Shown: positions 36,885 through 48,864 of the stretch, piece after piece
Numbering within the stretch: position 1 is the first letter of the stretch
Layout of the letters: each line of letters begins with the position of its first letter
Assembly: GCA_029204225.1 (NCBI GenBank)
Contig: CM055097.1
Span: 53,497,592-53,561,591, forward strand
DNA length: 64,000 bases
Reading direction: 5' to 3'
Origin: Diphasiastrum complanatum
Lineage: Eukaryota; Streptophyta; Lycopodiopsida; Lycopodiales; Lycopodiaceae
The notes under the pieces: generated by a model
Told to the model about the DNA's origin: nothing
The model's input: only the letters and a program-made list of their open reading frames with translations
The model's database searches: none
Made by a program: the position numbers and the translations under genes

Positions 36885-39800
36885 ATATATCTAAGGAAGC
36901 AGATGCGCGTCCGCGTCCGGACTCGTACAGTTTTTTCAAAAAAAAAAAAAAAAATATAGGCACCTGCCCACACTGTCCCCCATCCTAAAAGCAAAATAAA
37001 AGCAATTTATGGCCCCTGTTTTTCCCCCGGAATTAATTATCAAAGGGTGTTTGGCACCCACCTACCCCCTCCTGTTAAAAAATAGGAAAACGGTACCAAA
37101 AATTTTTGCAACAGATCTAACCACTGGGCCATGCCTCTCATAACTGAGATATTACTAAACAACCATGACTAATGAGCAGTTCGTAAATTATTACGAACCT
37201 TCATTGGGAACTAAGCTCCAAAAAAGCACAAGAAAGATCTGAGAGTGGTTTCGAGTGAAGGTGATGGTTTGTATGGCAAACATATTACTGGTTTAGGGTT
37301 TAGGGTGCATTAGTGACTGTCTCAAAGAAGTGAATGCTCACCAGAGGATTGGGGAGAGGTGAACGCTCACCAGAAGAGTGACAAGCTCTCAAGACCACAA
37401 GTCTCTGGGGGAAATTAGGGCTCACCAGAAGAGTGACAAGCTCTCAAGACAGGAAACCACAAGATCGACACACTACTATGTAGACTTATATGATGAGATC
37501 GGTTTCCCCCCGGATGAACTCAACAACTTACTAACTACTTATGCAAAACTATGTCATTCACTACAGAAAACCACAAGACCTATACACTACTGTGACTCGG
37601 TTGATGAGATCGGTTTCTCCCCGGCTGAGCTTACTAATTACTTATGGCACTACTTCAACACGCTACAATACGCTGTCGAAATTTTGCGTACTATCACGGG
37701 GGCTCCGAAACATCTCCCAGTTTTGAGGTCCTGACCGGACAAAGTGTCCCTGAAGCCCTGTTTAACGTCGAACTTCGGACAGACGTTGCGGGCTGACCGT
37801 CAGTCGTTTCCTCGTCCTGTTTGTTCCCAGAGGTTCATATCGAGGTTGTCCACTGGCTGAAACAGACGGCACCCGAAACGGATCCCGTTTGGAGAAATGG
37901 GGCCGTCGGACGGAGAGTTGCAAAATTAGTCCATTTCGCTTGACCTAATTGCGCTTCTCTCCAGTCGAAGGGCCATTTTGACCGAACGATACCCGAATCG
38001 AGCCAGGCTCGATCCCTTGGGGTTCGTATCGGGATCACGAACCTGTGGACTGTGTTCTCGGACCATTGATGCATTCTACACAGTACCATGGCCTATGTGA
38101 TAGAACTCGGAGCGCGAGTGTCCTCAGGTCTGGCTGCCCGGCGCCGTAGCTCTCCCACCATGATATAGGCAAGAGCCTGTTCTCTCGAACACGTGCAAGG
38201 TCCTCGCCGAACTGCCCCAAAGAGTGCCTGCAGTTGAGCAACGATATGCTTGAGTACACTTGAGCCCGCGCAGGGAAATTGAACGAACGACAGCGTACGA
38301 TAGATCAAGAGTTTACCTGTAACCGAGCCTCTGCACCTCGAGCCTGCTGCGGAACCCAGTGTCGCTGCTGAGGAGGCGGATGTATGCGAACCAGTCCGCA
38401 CGCAGCTCTGCATCGTCGTACTGCCTCTCGCTCTGAAACAGCGGATGCAATATGTGGGCCACACTGTGAATGGGCCGATGAAACTTATCCCATCGCCGCT
38501 GCCACAAGCGCCTGATAGGCTCCAACCTGTGGACCAAACCACGTGGAGGCAATAGTTATGGCAGCAAGACGAAACAGAGTGCGAAATGGAAGTAGGGATG
38601 GTGAGACGAAAAAAGGTTATACCTGGCAGGGTCCAGCTCAGAACGCTGGAGAGACTCGCCTATGCGGTCCACGAACTTGTAAATGAGGCCCATCGTGCAC
38701 CCCTCGCGATCAACGAGCCTCAGAACAGAGTAGATGGGGCGCATGATGTCCATCAGCTGCTGCATATCCACCCAGAAAGGCTCCATGAATAAGATCTCAT
38801 GGAAGCCCAAGCCCTTTGGGGTCGTGGACAGGTCCATGGTGGTGAACTCTGCCGAAGTGGCCATGTGCCGCAATTCACCCTTGAGCTTGTGTAGCCGCTC
38901 AAGCATGATGAACTGGTAGGCGAAGCGGGTGCGAGCGGGCTTCTTCAAGTCGAGCCTGCATTGACAAACGGAATGAGAGGCACACATGAAACGAGCAAAA
39001 AAAAAGAAGCATCTTGAACAAGCCAAAAAATAAGTGGCAGCTTACCTACTGAATGTGCGGAAAAGGGCTGTCATGCGGCGCTTGCGTGTGACGAAGTCCA
39101 CAACCGCAAGTGCCCTCGTGAGAATCTCACTGACCCAAGGCAGGCGCCCGATGGAATGCAGGAGGAGGTCCAGTGAGTGTGCGGCGCATGGAGTCCACAC
39201 AATGCAGGGGTAGTCTGCCATAAGAAGCTCCCCCATATTGCGGCAGTTGGACGCATTGTCCGTCACAACCTTTCGCGATGCGTTCACACGATCAGTTCAT
39301 AGCTTGGAAACACATTGCAATCAATTGAAAACAACGCAAAACTTTTGTATCAACATTAATGTTAGGGACCCAACTTCCTTGGGTCCCAAACCCAGACTTG
39401 AGATTGGACGATGATTGGACTTGTAGACTTGACCGGTGACTCGTGAACCTGCATGGTTGACACGTGTCATGATCCAGGAGTGCACATGGCTTGGAGTCTC
39501 TCTCCTTGGAGGTATACAAGGGGAGGAGGACTCATTTGCCATCCATTCTGTCTACCTAGGAGGAGGTGGATGGAGAGCGTGTGCACGGCCAGGATGTATT
39601 GCTAACGTGAGGCAGGAGATGGCTGAGAGCCTAGGTGGTGGTATGGGACGCCGTCTGGGATGGAGGTCAGATCCAGCTTGATACGGTCACAGGCCAGGGC
39701 ACGGTGGGTGGACCCGGTTTAGGTCCTATGGCGGGGTGGAACGTGAACCGTTCGGTCTCTTGTGGTTAACCGGCACCTGGAGGTTTGCAGTAAGTAAGAT

Positions 39801-42800
39801 TGTAACATATGGTATCAGAGCCACTGCATGCTAAAAGCAGGTGCGTTGATCCGTAGTAGATTTCTTGTATTTTACGATTCTTCTGACGGAATTCATAACG
39901 GGCTTTAATCGGGTTTATTATGCACTTTTGTGTGTTAGTCCTTCTTTGCTGTTTTTGGTTTTTGGATGAAATTTTTTCAAAAAAAAACTGTTGTGGGGCC
40001 CTTGGTAGTGAGCCACGTGAACTGTCCAGAGGCGGACAGGTGGCAGCCCTCCTCAACTAACATTTCCGCTCAACGTTGAGGTAACGGGCAGTGTCAAGGA
40101 GCCCCTCCCAGCGCAAAAAAAAGTGGGTAGTTGCTCGCTGTCTGAGCAGCGATGGAGTAACACATCTAAAACTTTGTATTGGATCCTCCTTAGCGATGCC
40201 ACATGGCACTGTCCGGGTCAGGACAGGTGGCTCCTTCTAGCGGAAACCTGTTCTGCTCCCGATTGGAGGCCCAAATCTCTGTTTCACGGGCCAGAAATGT
40301 CAAATAAAGTTGCTTTTGACCAGGTGCCGTTGGAAAACAGCAATGGAACCTTATTTCTGATCTAATCATTCCAGAAAAGGAATGTTAGCCAGCGATGAGG
40401 GTGCAGGGGGATCTGGCTGCTTACTGGCCAGAATTCTGGTGGGTGGCCAGTGTACTACTGTGGTGCCAAGGTGGCAAGGTATGGCCACTTGGCAGATTGT
40501 AGGAAAGCATGGAGAGGGAGGCATACCTCTCCTATGCATGGTTTCTCTTGAAAATTAGAGGTGGAGGTGGTGGTGCATCCTCCTCTTGCTCTCTCTTATT
40601 CCATTTGGCAGCCATGGACAATACCATTTGATTTGTGAAAAGACAGCAAGAGTAGCCTTGTATCTATCTTCCTTGAGTAGCTTTTGATTCTCTTCTATCA
40701 TCTCTTCTTAATTCACCTCTTTTCTCTTTGTAAAAATGGAGCCTACTGCTACTACACAGCCTATGTCCCCTGTTCATGAGGCTACAGTATCTGCCTCTGT
40801 CTTAGACCCTGATGCTTTGATGCTAGCTATTAACAGTCTACAGCAATAGATTGTGGATATGCAAGCTAAGCACAATCGGGATTAGCAGGACCTCAAGGAA
40901 TTGACGTAGCTAAGGCAATTGGTGCATCAACCCTTGTTTACTCCTTAAGTTTTTGCTGGGGAACAGAAGGATAGAACCCCGGAGGCGGTCTTGCAATGGC
41001 TGGATCGATGGAAGTGGCAAGATATAAGGGGTAAGCCTGAAGTTCCTAGGAATTGGGAGGATTTTTGTAAGGCCTTTAAGGCGGCCTTCCTTCCTATTCT
41101 TGATGATTTTGAATTTTACCGTCAGTATGCAACGATCCATGTGGGGAACCGGCCTCTGGATCAGTATTTACAAGAGTTTGAAGAGGTCTATTCTCGTTTT
41201 GCAACTAGAATAGATCTTTGCTAGTAAAGTTGCATTTCATACTGGGGTTGCCAAGAGACTACCAGCTAGAGGTCAGGAGGAACCAGCCTCTTACCCTCGA
41301 GGATGCTGTTCGCTTCGCCAGAATCTACGATGATACTCGTACGATGGCTAAACCTGAGATTGGTGTCTTGCCCGACGTAAAGGGTAAGAGGCCCTTCTTT
41401 CCAAAGAAATCGAAAGATAAGGCAAAGGAAGGGGCTTCAGGTTCAGGGAAATCGAAGAAAAGATCTACCTTGGACCAGGAAACCTTCATGAAAGCCAGAA
41501 GCGACAATTTGTGCTTCAATTGCATGGAACTAGGTCATGTCGCGAAGGAATGTCCAAAGAAACGGAAAGCTAAAGGGGCATCTTTTAAGATGCCAGGTAA
41601 CTCTAGCACATCTAGTGTAGATCTTTCCTTTGCTGGTAATTCTGTGGGTGAGCATTGTTGTTTTAATACGACTGTTTTTGGCCCTCATGACCTCATTTAG
41701 ATGAAGGGGGTTGTGTTTTATTTGACGATGGTTCCACACATAATTCTACTAACGCAAATTTGTTGTAGAAGCTAAAGGTGGAAACAAGGCAAAGTGACCA
41801 CTGATACACAGTGAAGCTGACAACTGGGGCAGAAAGCCAAGTTTGGGACCGGATAGTCCCACGTCTACCAATAGAGTTTCAAGCCTATAAGGACAAATTA
41901 GACTTTTATATTATGAATCTAGATAGGGTAGATGTTATACTTGGTAAAGAGTGGTTCTATGAGAGGAACGAGTCTATGAAGAAAAACTATTTAACACACA
42001 ATTTGTTGTTCTTACATAACGGCTCACTCATAGAATTGAATGGAAATGTTGATATTTCTACTCCGTATATGCATTCTGCTTTGGAAACTGTTAAATGTAT
42101 GGATATTGTTGACTGCAGTTCTTATTTATGTTGGTTAAAAGATTTTACTTACCATGAGGAATGTAGTTTGCAATTTTACAATCTCCAAATGGAATTAATG
42201 TCTAATAACCTAAAACAAGAAAACTCGCCGGAAGGTGAAATTTTTAGGAAACTTAGACAAGAATTTAACGATGTATTTCCTGAGCAGCTTCCTGAGGGTC
42301 TTCCCCCCTCGAGGGGTGTTGACCATGCTATTAAACTGATTCATGGTAGTTCTCCTATATCACTGTATCCATATAGGATGAGTACTACTGAAGAGGATGA
42401 GGTTTATAGGCAACTGCAAAATTACCTTAAGATGGGCCATGTTAGGCCTAGTAAATCTCCCTTGGGGGCACCTGTGCTCCTTGTTGATAAAAAAGACGGA
42501 GGCACTCGTCTTTGTGTGGACTTAAAAAAGTTAAATAAGTTAACGATTAAAAACCGTTATCCTTTGCCGTGATGGATGAACTAGTTGATCGATTGCATGG
42601 TGCAGAGTACTTCACCAAAATCGATTTGAGGTTAGGATATCATCAGATTCGCATAAAGACTGAGGATGTTGAGAAAACCGGGTTTAGAACTAGGTACGGC
42701 CATTATGAGTTTCTAGTTTTACCATTTGTCTTGACAAATGCTCCAGCGACTTTCCAGCAGATGATGACCGATCTTCTTCGTCCATATCTGGGAAAGTTCG

Positions 42801-43064
42801 TAAAGCCTTCCGACTCCTTGAGCGAAAACACACTTTTTGGTGTTTTGCATCCCCTTGGTCCTTTGGCTGTTCGCTCTCGTCAGAACCGACAACCTGCATA
42901 AATGCACTGCTCTCGTCAACAGCTTCAAGCTGATACCCATATTGCCCACTTAATTTTTTTTTTAAATTTAAAAAAAAAATTATATATTATGGTACCTCGG
43001 ATCAGTATGGATCCGCGGTACCGGGATCTGCGGATCCTGGTACTGTAGGATCTATGATATATAT

Positions 43065-43104
<40 letters not shown>

Positions 43105-43670
43105 CTAAGGAAGCGGATGGCGGACGCGGACGCGTCAGGGGTGCGTCCGAGTCCGGATGCGTCCGGTTTTTTTTTTTTTTAAATTATTTTTTTTTTAATT
43201 TTTAATTTTAAAAAAAAAAATGGCGTCTGGACCCCCGGACGCGTGTGTCTGTATCCCCGGACGCGACGCATGCGGACGCGGACGCGGACGCGGACGTGGG
43301 CAATTCGGTCTGGACCCTCATCCCTGTTAATAATAATAATAATATCATACACGAGGGTCTGGGCCGGACGCGGGCATTCCGCGTCCGTGTCTGGACGCGT
43401 CCGACCCCCGGACGTGTCCATATTTTTATTTTTTTATTTTTTTATTATTTTTGCCTAAATACAACTAAAAAAACAAAAAAAAAAAAAAGCGGACGCGTCC
43501 GGGGACCCGGACGCACCCCTGGCGCGTCCGCTCTGAACGCGGACGCAGACGTGCGTCCGGACGCGGACGCAGACGTCCCCGGACGCACCCCAGGCGCGTC
43601 CGCTCCGAACGCGGACGCAGACGCCCGTCCGGACGCGGACGCAGACGCGCGTCCGGACGCGCGCTTCCTT

Positions 43671-43715
<45 letters not shown>

Positions 43716-46700
43716 GTGTGTGTGCGTCATAGTACCCACGGTTCTGAGAACCGTACCATGGTTTATCATAAATAATCAAATAGTTAATTAATTTTTTGTT
43801 TGAAAAAAAATGAACTAAAAAATAAAAAATTAATTAAAATAATTAATCACAACACGGTTCACCATGGTTCTGGCCAAAAAATTTTGAGAACCGTACGGTT
43901 CTTAGAACCGTGGTGAACCGCCCACGGTTCATTAATTCTATGGTGTGCGTGTATGATATATACATCATATATATTGTCTATAATAATTTTTTTTTTACTA
44001 AATTGGTTTTTGCCATGAAAACCCAAGAAATTTAACTTTAAATCAATAAACATAGTACCCATGGTTCTCAGAACCATGGGGTGAACCGTACCACGGTTCA
44101 TGAACCGTGGTACAGTTCATCATAAATAAATAAATAATTAATTAATTGATTTTTTGTTTGATAAAAAAATGAACTAAAAAAAATAAAAAATTGATTAATC
44201 AATCAATAACAACACGGTTCACCACGGTTCTGGCCAAAAAAATTTGAGAACTGTACGGTTCTCAGAACTGTGGTGAACCGCCCACGGTTCATTAAGTCTA
44301 TGCTATTAAATAAAATAAAATCCAATCAAAACATTAAAAACAAAAAGAGATGCTGCCTCCATTCTTAGACTTTGCCGGCTTTCCTAGAAACTGGCTTTTC
44401 GACAATCTCACTGGCTATCCAATTTTCTAAGGACCTGATTTCATTGGATTTCCTGAACTCTTGCAAATTCACTGGCTTTTCATCAATTTCACTGCCAATT
44501 GTATAGTGTGCACAATATTCAGCAGAAATAGGGCTTGTAGGGACTTTCATGTCCACCTTCAATCCTAAACCCGTGCACATGCGGGACATTCAAGAGATGA
44601 AGCTTGTCACGTGGTAGTTCGATCCCATGAGAGTAAGCATACAATCAGATTCGCACACATGCTTATGATTCCACAATTAACTCTATGATCCATTAGCCCA
44701 TCTCCAAGGTCAAGCTTACTTTTCTCTCTCTTTTTCGCTTATCCTGCTGACCCTTGTGGTGCCCTCCTCCCTCGCGATGGGTGCGCCCTCTCAGGCCTCG
44801 CTGATCGTGCTGACCCTTTGGTCCTCATCGCCCTCCATGGCTCTACGTAAATGGGGGGGAGGTAACTCTCCCCGCTCTCTTCCCATCGCTATTGATATAG
44901 TAGCCTCCATCGCTGAGGTTGTAGCCCCTATCAGCGCTGATGCTGTAGCCCCCACCTCGCTGATACTGTAGCTCCCATTGCTGCGGACCTTAATGTTTCT
45001 TTGGGCAGCTGATACTATCACGGATGTTGCGGTTCCCATCGCTACCATAGCTGTCACTGGAAATGTGGATTCCATCGGGATTGTTACAACAAACACCGTC
45101 ACCATTACGGACAATGTTGCTGTTGATAAAAACAGCACCTGTGATCCTGCTGCTGCCGCTGCCATGTTGCCTACTGCGGCTGACAAACCCCCTGCCGGAG
45201 CAGGGAATGGTCACTTTTCTGATCAGTGAGAAAAACTTATTAAAGTTTAAAGTCGCAACACTTGAGCAGTCAGAGATGAAGACATTGGACGAGCTGAAGC
45301 TACTTCGAGAAGAAAACGGACAATTGAACGGGATTTTGAAACATCTAAAAAAGGTACTCATAATTATGGTGAGCCATCAGAAACAATGATGAAGATCCAG
45401 GCACTGGAACAAGATCTGGTCCAGCACAACGAAACAACGAGAACTTGGGCGTCTCTTTTCGAAAATGCGGATGGTAAGCCACATATGTCCACTTTTATTT
45501 CAGCCACCATCTCTGAAGAGAAGTTGAGAGATCCAAAAGCCCTCAACGTGAGAGTAAGTGGTATTGTTGATACGCAAGATGCCATTCAAGAGGCGACCAG
45601 ATTTTTGGAAACCACCTTAGGACACACCACACAAGGAATGGATAGAGCCTGGCGAACTAAAAAAGATAATGCTACACTAATTATTCGCCTTAAGACTCTT
45701 GAAGAGAGGCGGTCAGTTTTGAGACTTAAAAACAAACTAAAGGGCACAAAAATATTTTTGGATGATGACCTCACATTCATGCAAGTGATAGAGAGGAAGA
45801 AGGCGTTCGAGGAAGCTAAAGCATCAGGAAGACGAGTAATCTATAGAGATGGCCAGGTAAAATATATTAGTGATAATCCATAGGGATTTGGGTCTTTTGG
45901 GTGTGGGAGCAGCCTGAAGACCCACCCATCTTCATTGCGTTTTGGTGTGTGGAATTGTAACGGGATACATACTGTCCTCGACAGGGGATTTGATTGATTT
46001 CATAGATAGTGGTGATATACTATTGTTTACAGAGACGCATGAGAGTGCAGAGCGGGGTTTACCTTTATTTCCCGGTTTCTAGTGGGAATCAGTTTTCAGA
46101 GCAGGGACCAGATCAGTAGGCGGACGTGGTTTTGGTGGTCTAGCATGTTTATATAGAGATACTACTCAGAAAGTGCTTGAGGTGGTTCACAGAGATGATC
46201 ACTCCAGATACATATGGATCAGACTCAGAGGGGAGCTTATAGGTTTGGACAGGGACATTTATATTGTAGTCTGTTATTTTCCACCAGATACATCTTCTTT
46301 CTCAGACAGGGACGGTTCTCCATACATGGACTTGTTTGGTGATATCATAAGTTTTCTGATAGAGGACATATTTTATTGGTTGGGGACTTTAATGCCAGGA
46401 TTGGATCACGCCAGACTTTATTTCATGATGTAGATCAGGATCCTTTATGTATCAGAGCATTAGATAGCGATGAGCTTGGGCTTTTGAGACATTCTGCAGA
46501 TGAGGACGGGCCTATCACAGGTTATGGAGAGTACTTTTACAGCTAGGAGAAGCCCATGAGCTTGCCATTTTCAATGGCCTCGCCAGGTGGCCTTCTTCTA
46601 GCAACTTCACTTCTCATCCTCATAGCGGCGGCCATAGCATGGTAGACTACCTCATGGGATCACCCTCTCTTCTCCCTCATATTACTGCCTTCACCATCAC

Positions 46701-48813
46701 ACGTACTGCTCTGTCTGATCACTTATTTATCTCCTTCCATTTGGGAACACAACCCACGGTCACTCATACTTCCCACCCATCTTTTTTTCGTGCCCCAAAA
46801 TATTGCTTCGAGAACTCATACATTCCCGCTTACAGACTTCATTAGCCTCCCTGCTACAACATTTCCCTCTTAACTCCTCCATTGAACAACAATCTGACTT
46901 CTTCACCAACGCCTTACATACTATAGCTTCCCTTTCTTTTCCTTTCACAAAACTTAGAACAAAAACCACATATGTGGACCCTCGCTGTGTAGCCTTGATG
47001 ATACGTGAGATGATGCTTTTGAGACGTGACTTAGTCAGTGACCAGATCAGTTTGGATCCCCAGACCAGTATTACCCATTTCTTTTCCAAACGCAGGCAGA
47101 GGTCCACAAATGACACAGAGGACAGATCCAAGGATGAGATAGATATTCCAGTCAGTGACAGACATCGTACCAAACGTCAGTGCATCAGACCGAGTCATCC
47201 TGCTGGCCCAGCAAGATGACTCGGTTTGATGCACTGACGTCTGGTACGATGTCTATCACTGACTGGAATATCCAAGGATGAGGCAGAGCCGGCGACATTT
47301 TGTCCACAGGTCCAGGCAAAGGTAGTTTCACCCCTCACATCCAGAGCACTCCACGATTTTGATTACATCGTACTTTAGAGCCTCTGCAGGTAACACATTT
47401 GCTTTCCCATGATTCACCGATCATCGACGCTCGGTAATACAATCTTGCCAAAGGTAGTTGATCTTTGACATCCTCGGACGCTCAGTAGTGTGTGGGGGTG
47501 AGACAGGTTGCGCTTCCGTGGCCCCAATAGTGGACCCAATGGTAACGAAAGGCAATGTTAAGAAATTGGTGGCGAGGGTGGTTGCAGAGGAGGGGATGGG
47601 TAGTTCAGTGCAGATTGTAGAGCAGCGGCTGGCAATGGTGGTTGAGTGCGACGATGAACCACGGGAGGCGAGCTGGGTGAAACAATCTTGCTGCGAACAT
47701 GATTGCATGTATGCATTGTGGCACTTCTTTGTGGGACACTTGCCGAAATATCTATCTAGGCTGTACAAGCTTTTGGGATCATTAGGATATTTGTAACCTG
47801 TGCAAATCAGCAACTATTTGGTCCTTCGGCAATTTTGAAGTTAATAGGCATGATTTGTAGCCCAAGAGAAACTTTTGAACATAATCTGCAATCCTAGCAA
47901 GTTCCTATCTTTCTCGATTAGCCATATGCTCTGATCGTGCAAAAGCACATCACTAGTATACGTTTGCATGTGTGGATTTGTCTAAAATATGGAGATAGAT
48001 GATTAGGCACTTGTTGGATTAGCAAGAGAAAAAATCGGGAAGTTATCCTGGTTGTTAAACACCAGTATGCCAAAGCAAGATAAAGTTTCTGGGCATCTTA
48101 GATGAACAAGACGTGTTCCTCCAATTAGTCTGTTTAAGCATGCGTTTCAGTGGAGGTTTTGAGATAATATTTGTAGAATTGGGTGATTTGGATTTCAGCT
48201 CCATCCCACTGAGCGCTTACTCCCTGTCACTGGTTGTCAATTCTTGGGTTGATTTCCTTAGCGGGCTGGCTAAACGGTTTGAATATACCGATTATGTGAA
48301 GCGCTTCTTTGGCTTGACCAAAGAAGGGCCTGCCTGCGGGAATGAAAAAGGTAAACTGATGAATCAATTACTGGGAATAAAAATTTCGGGTGAGCTTATT
48401 CAAGTTCAAGCCGGCGGGCATACCAGTTCCGCCCTCTCCCCGCCACTTTATTCTCCTCATCCGTTACGAGTAGGCTAGGTTACTGGCCCTTATAAACAAG
48501 CCACTTTCCGGACTCCGCAGCATAGCCCATCCTGAGTAGTAGGCGGGAGTTGGATTACTGCCCAGCATAGGCGCCCCGGCAGGACGCGAAGCGTCATCGG
48601 GTTTCAGAGGCGAAGCTCCACACATCAAAGAATACCGCGAGAGGGTTCCTCTTATTTTGCCTTTTTTTTTAGCGTTTTCTTGGTTTCAGGTTCGAACCCA
48701 AAATTGAATATCCACTCTGAGAATCAAGTTTTGTTTTTGAGTGAAAGACCACTATTTCTGTCTGAAGATTGACCAAGAAACTCCAATTTTAGAAAAATGC
48801 TTGAGGCTTGTGT

Positions 48814-48864
<51 letters not shown>

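Larger units (their letters stand above)
39360..42795 (+). mobile_element. Ty3/gypsy retrotransposon B, 3'-truncated inside RT
   Basis: In order: 5' LTR 39360-39807, PBS 39810-39821, leader, gag from 40736, zinc knuckle 41512-41553, degenerate protease near 41730, and RT 42240-42795. The RT stops just after '[10 protein letters not shown]', one step before the catalytic YxDD box, where unrelated sequence begins. The 3' LTR is therefore missing. A diverged inverted copy of the first 164 bp of this LTR lies at 61777-61940. Confidence 0.85.

Noticed and set aside
43245-43769. Asp/Ala/Arg-rich frames over the GGACGC cluster
   Set aside because: Produced by hexamer repeats; flanked by (TA)n and homopolymers, with no start context or known domain.
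44791-45361. Minus-strand Ala/Ser/Met-rich frames
   Set aside because: Antisense to the LINE copy 1 leader and ORF1; no domain.
48660-48720. tRNA-like B box (GGTTCGAACCC)
   Set aside because: No A box at the right distance and no cloverleaf; GGTTCGAACC is self-complementary and arises easily.
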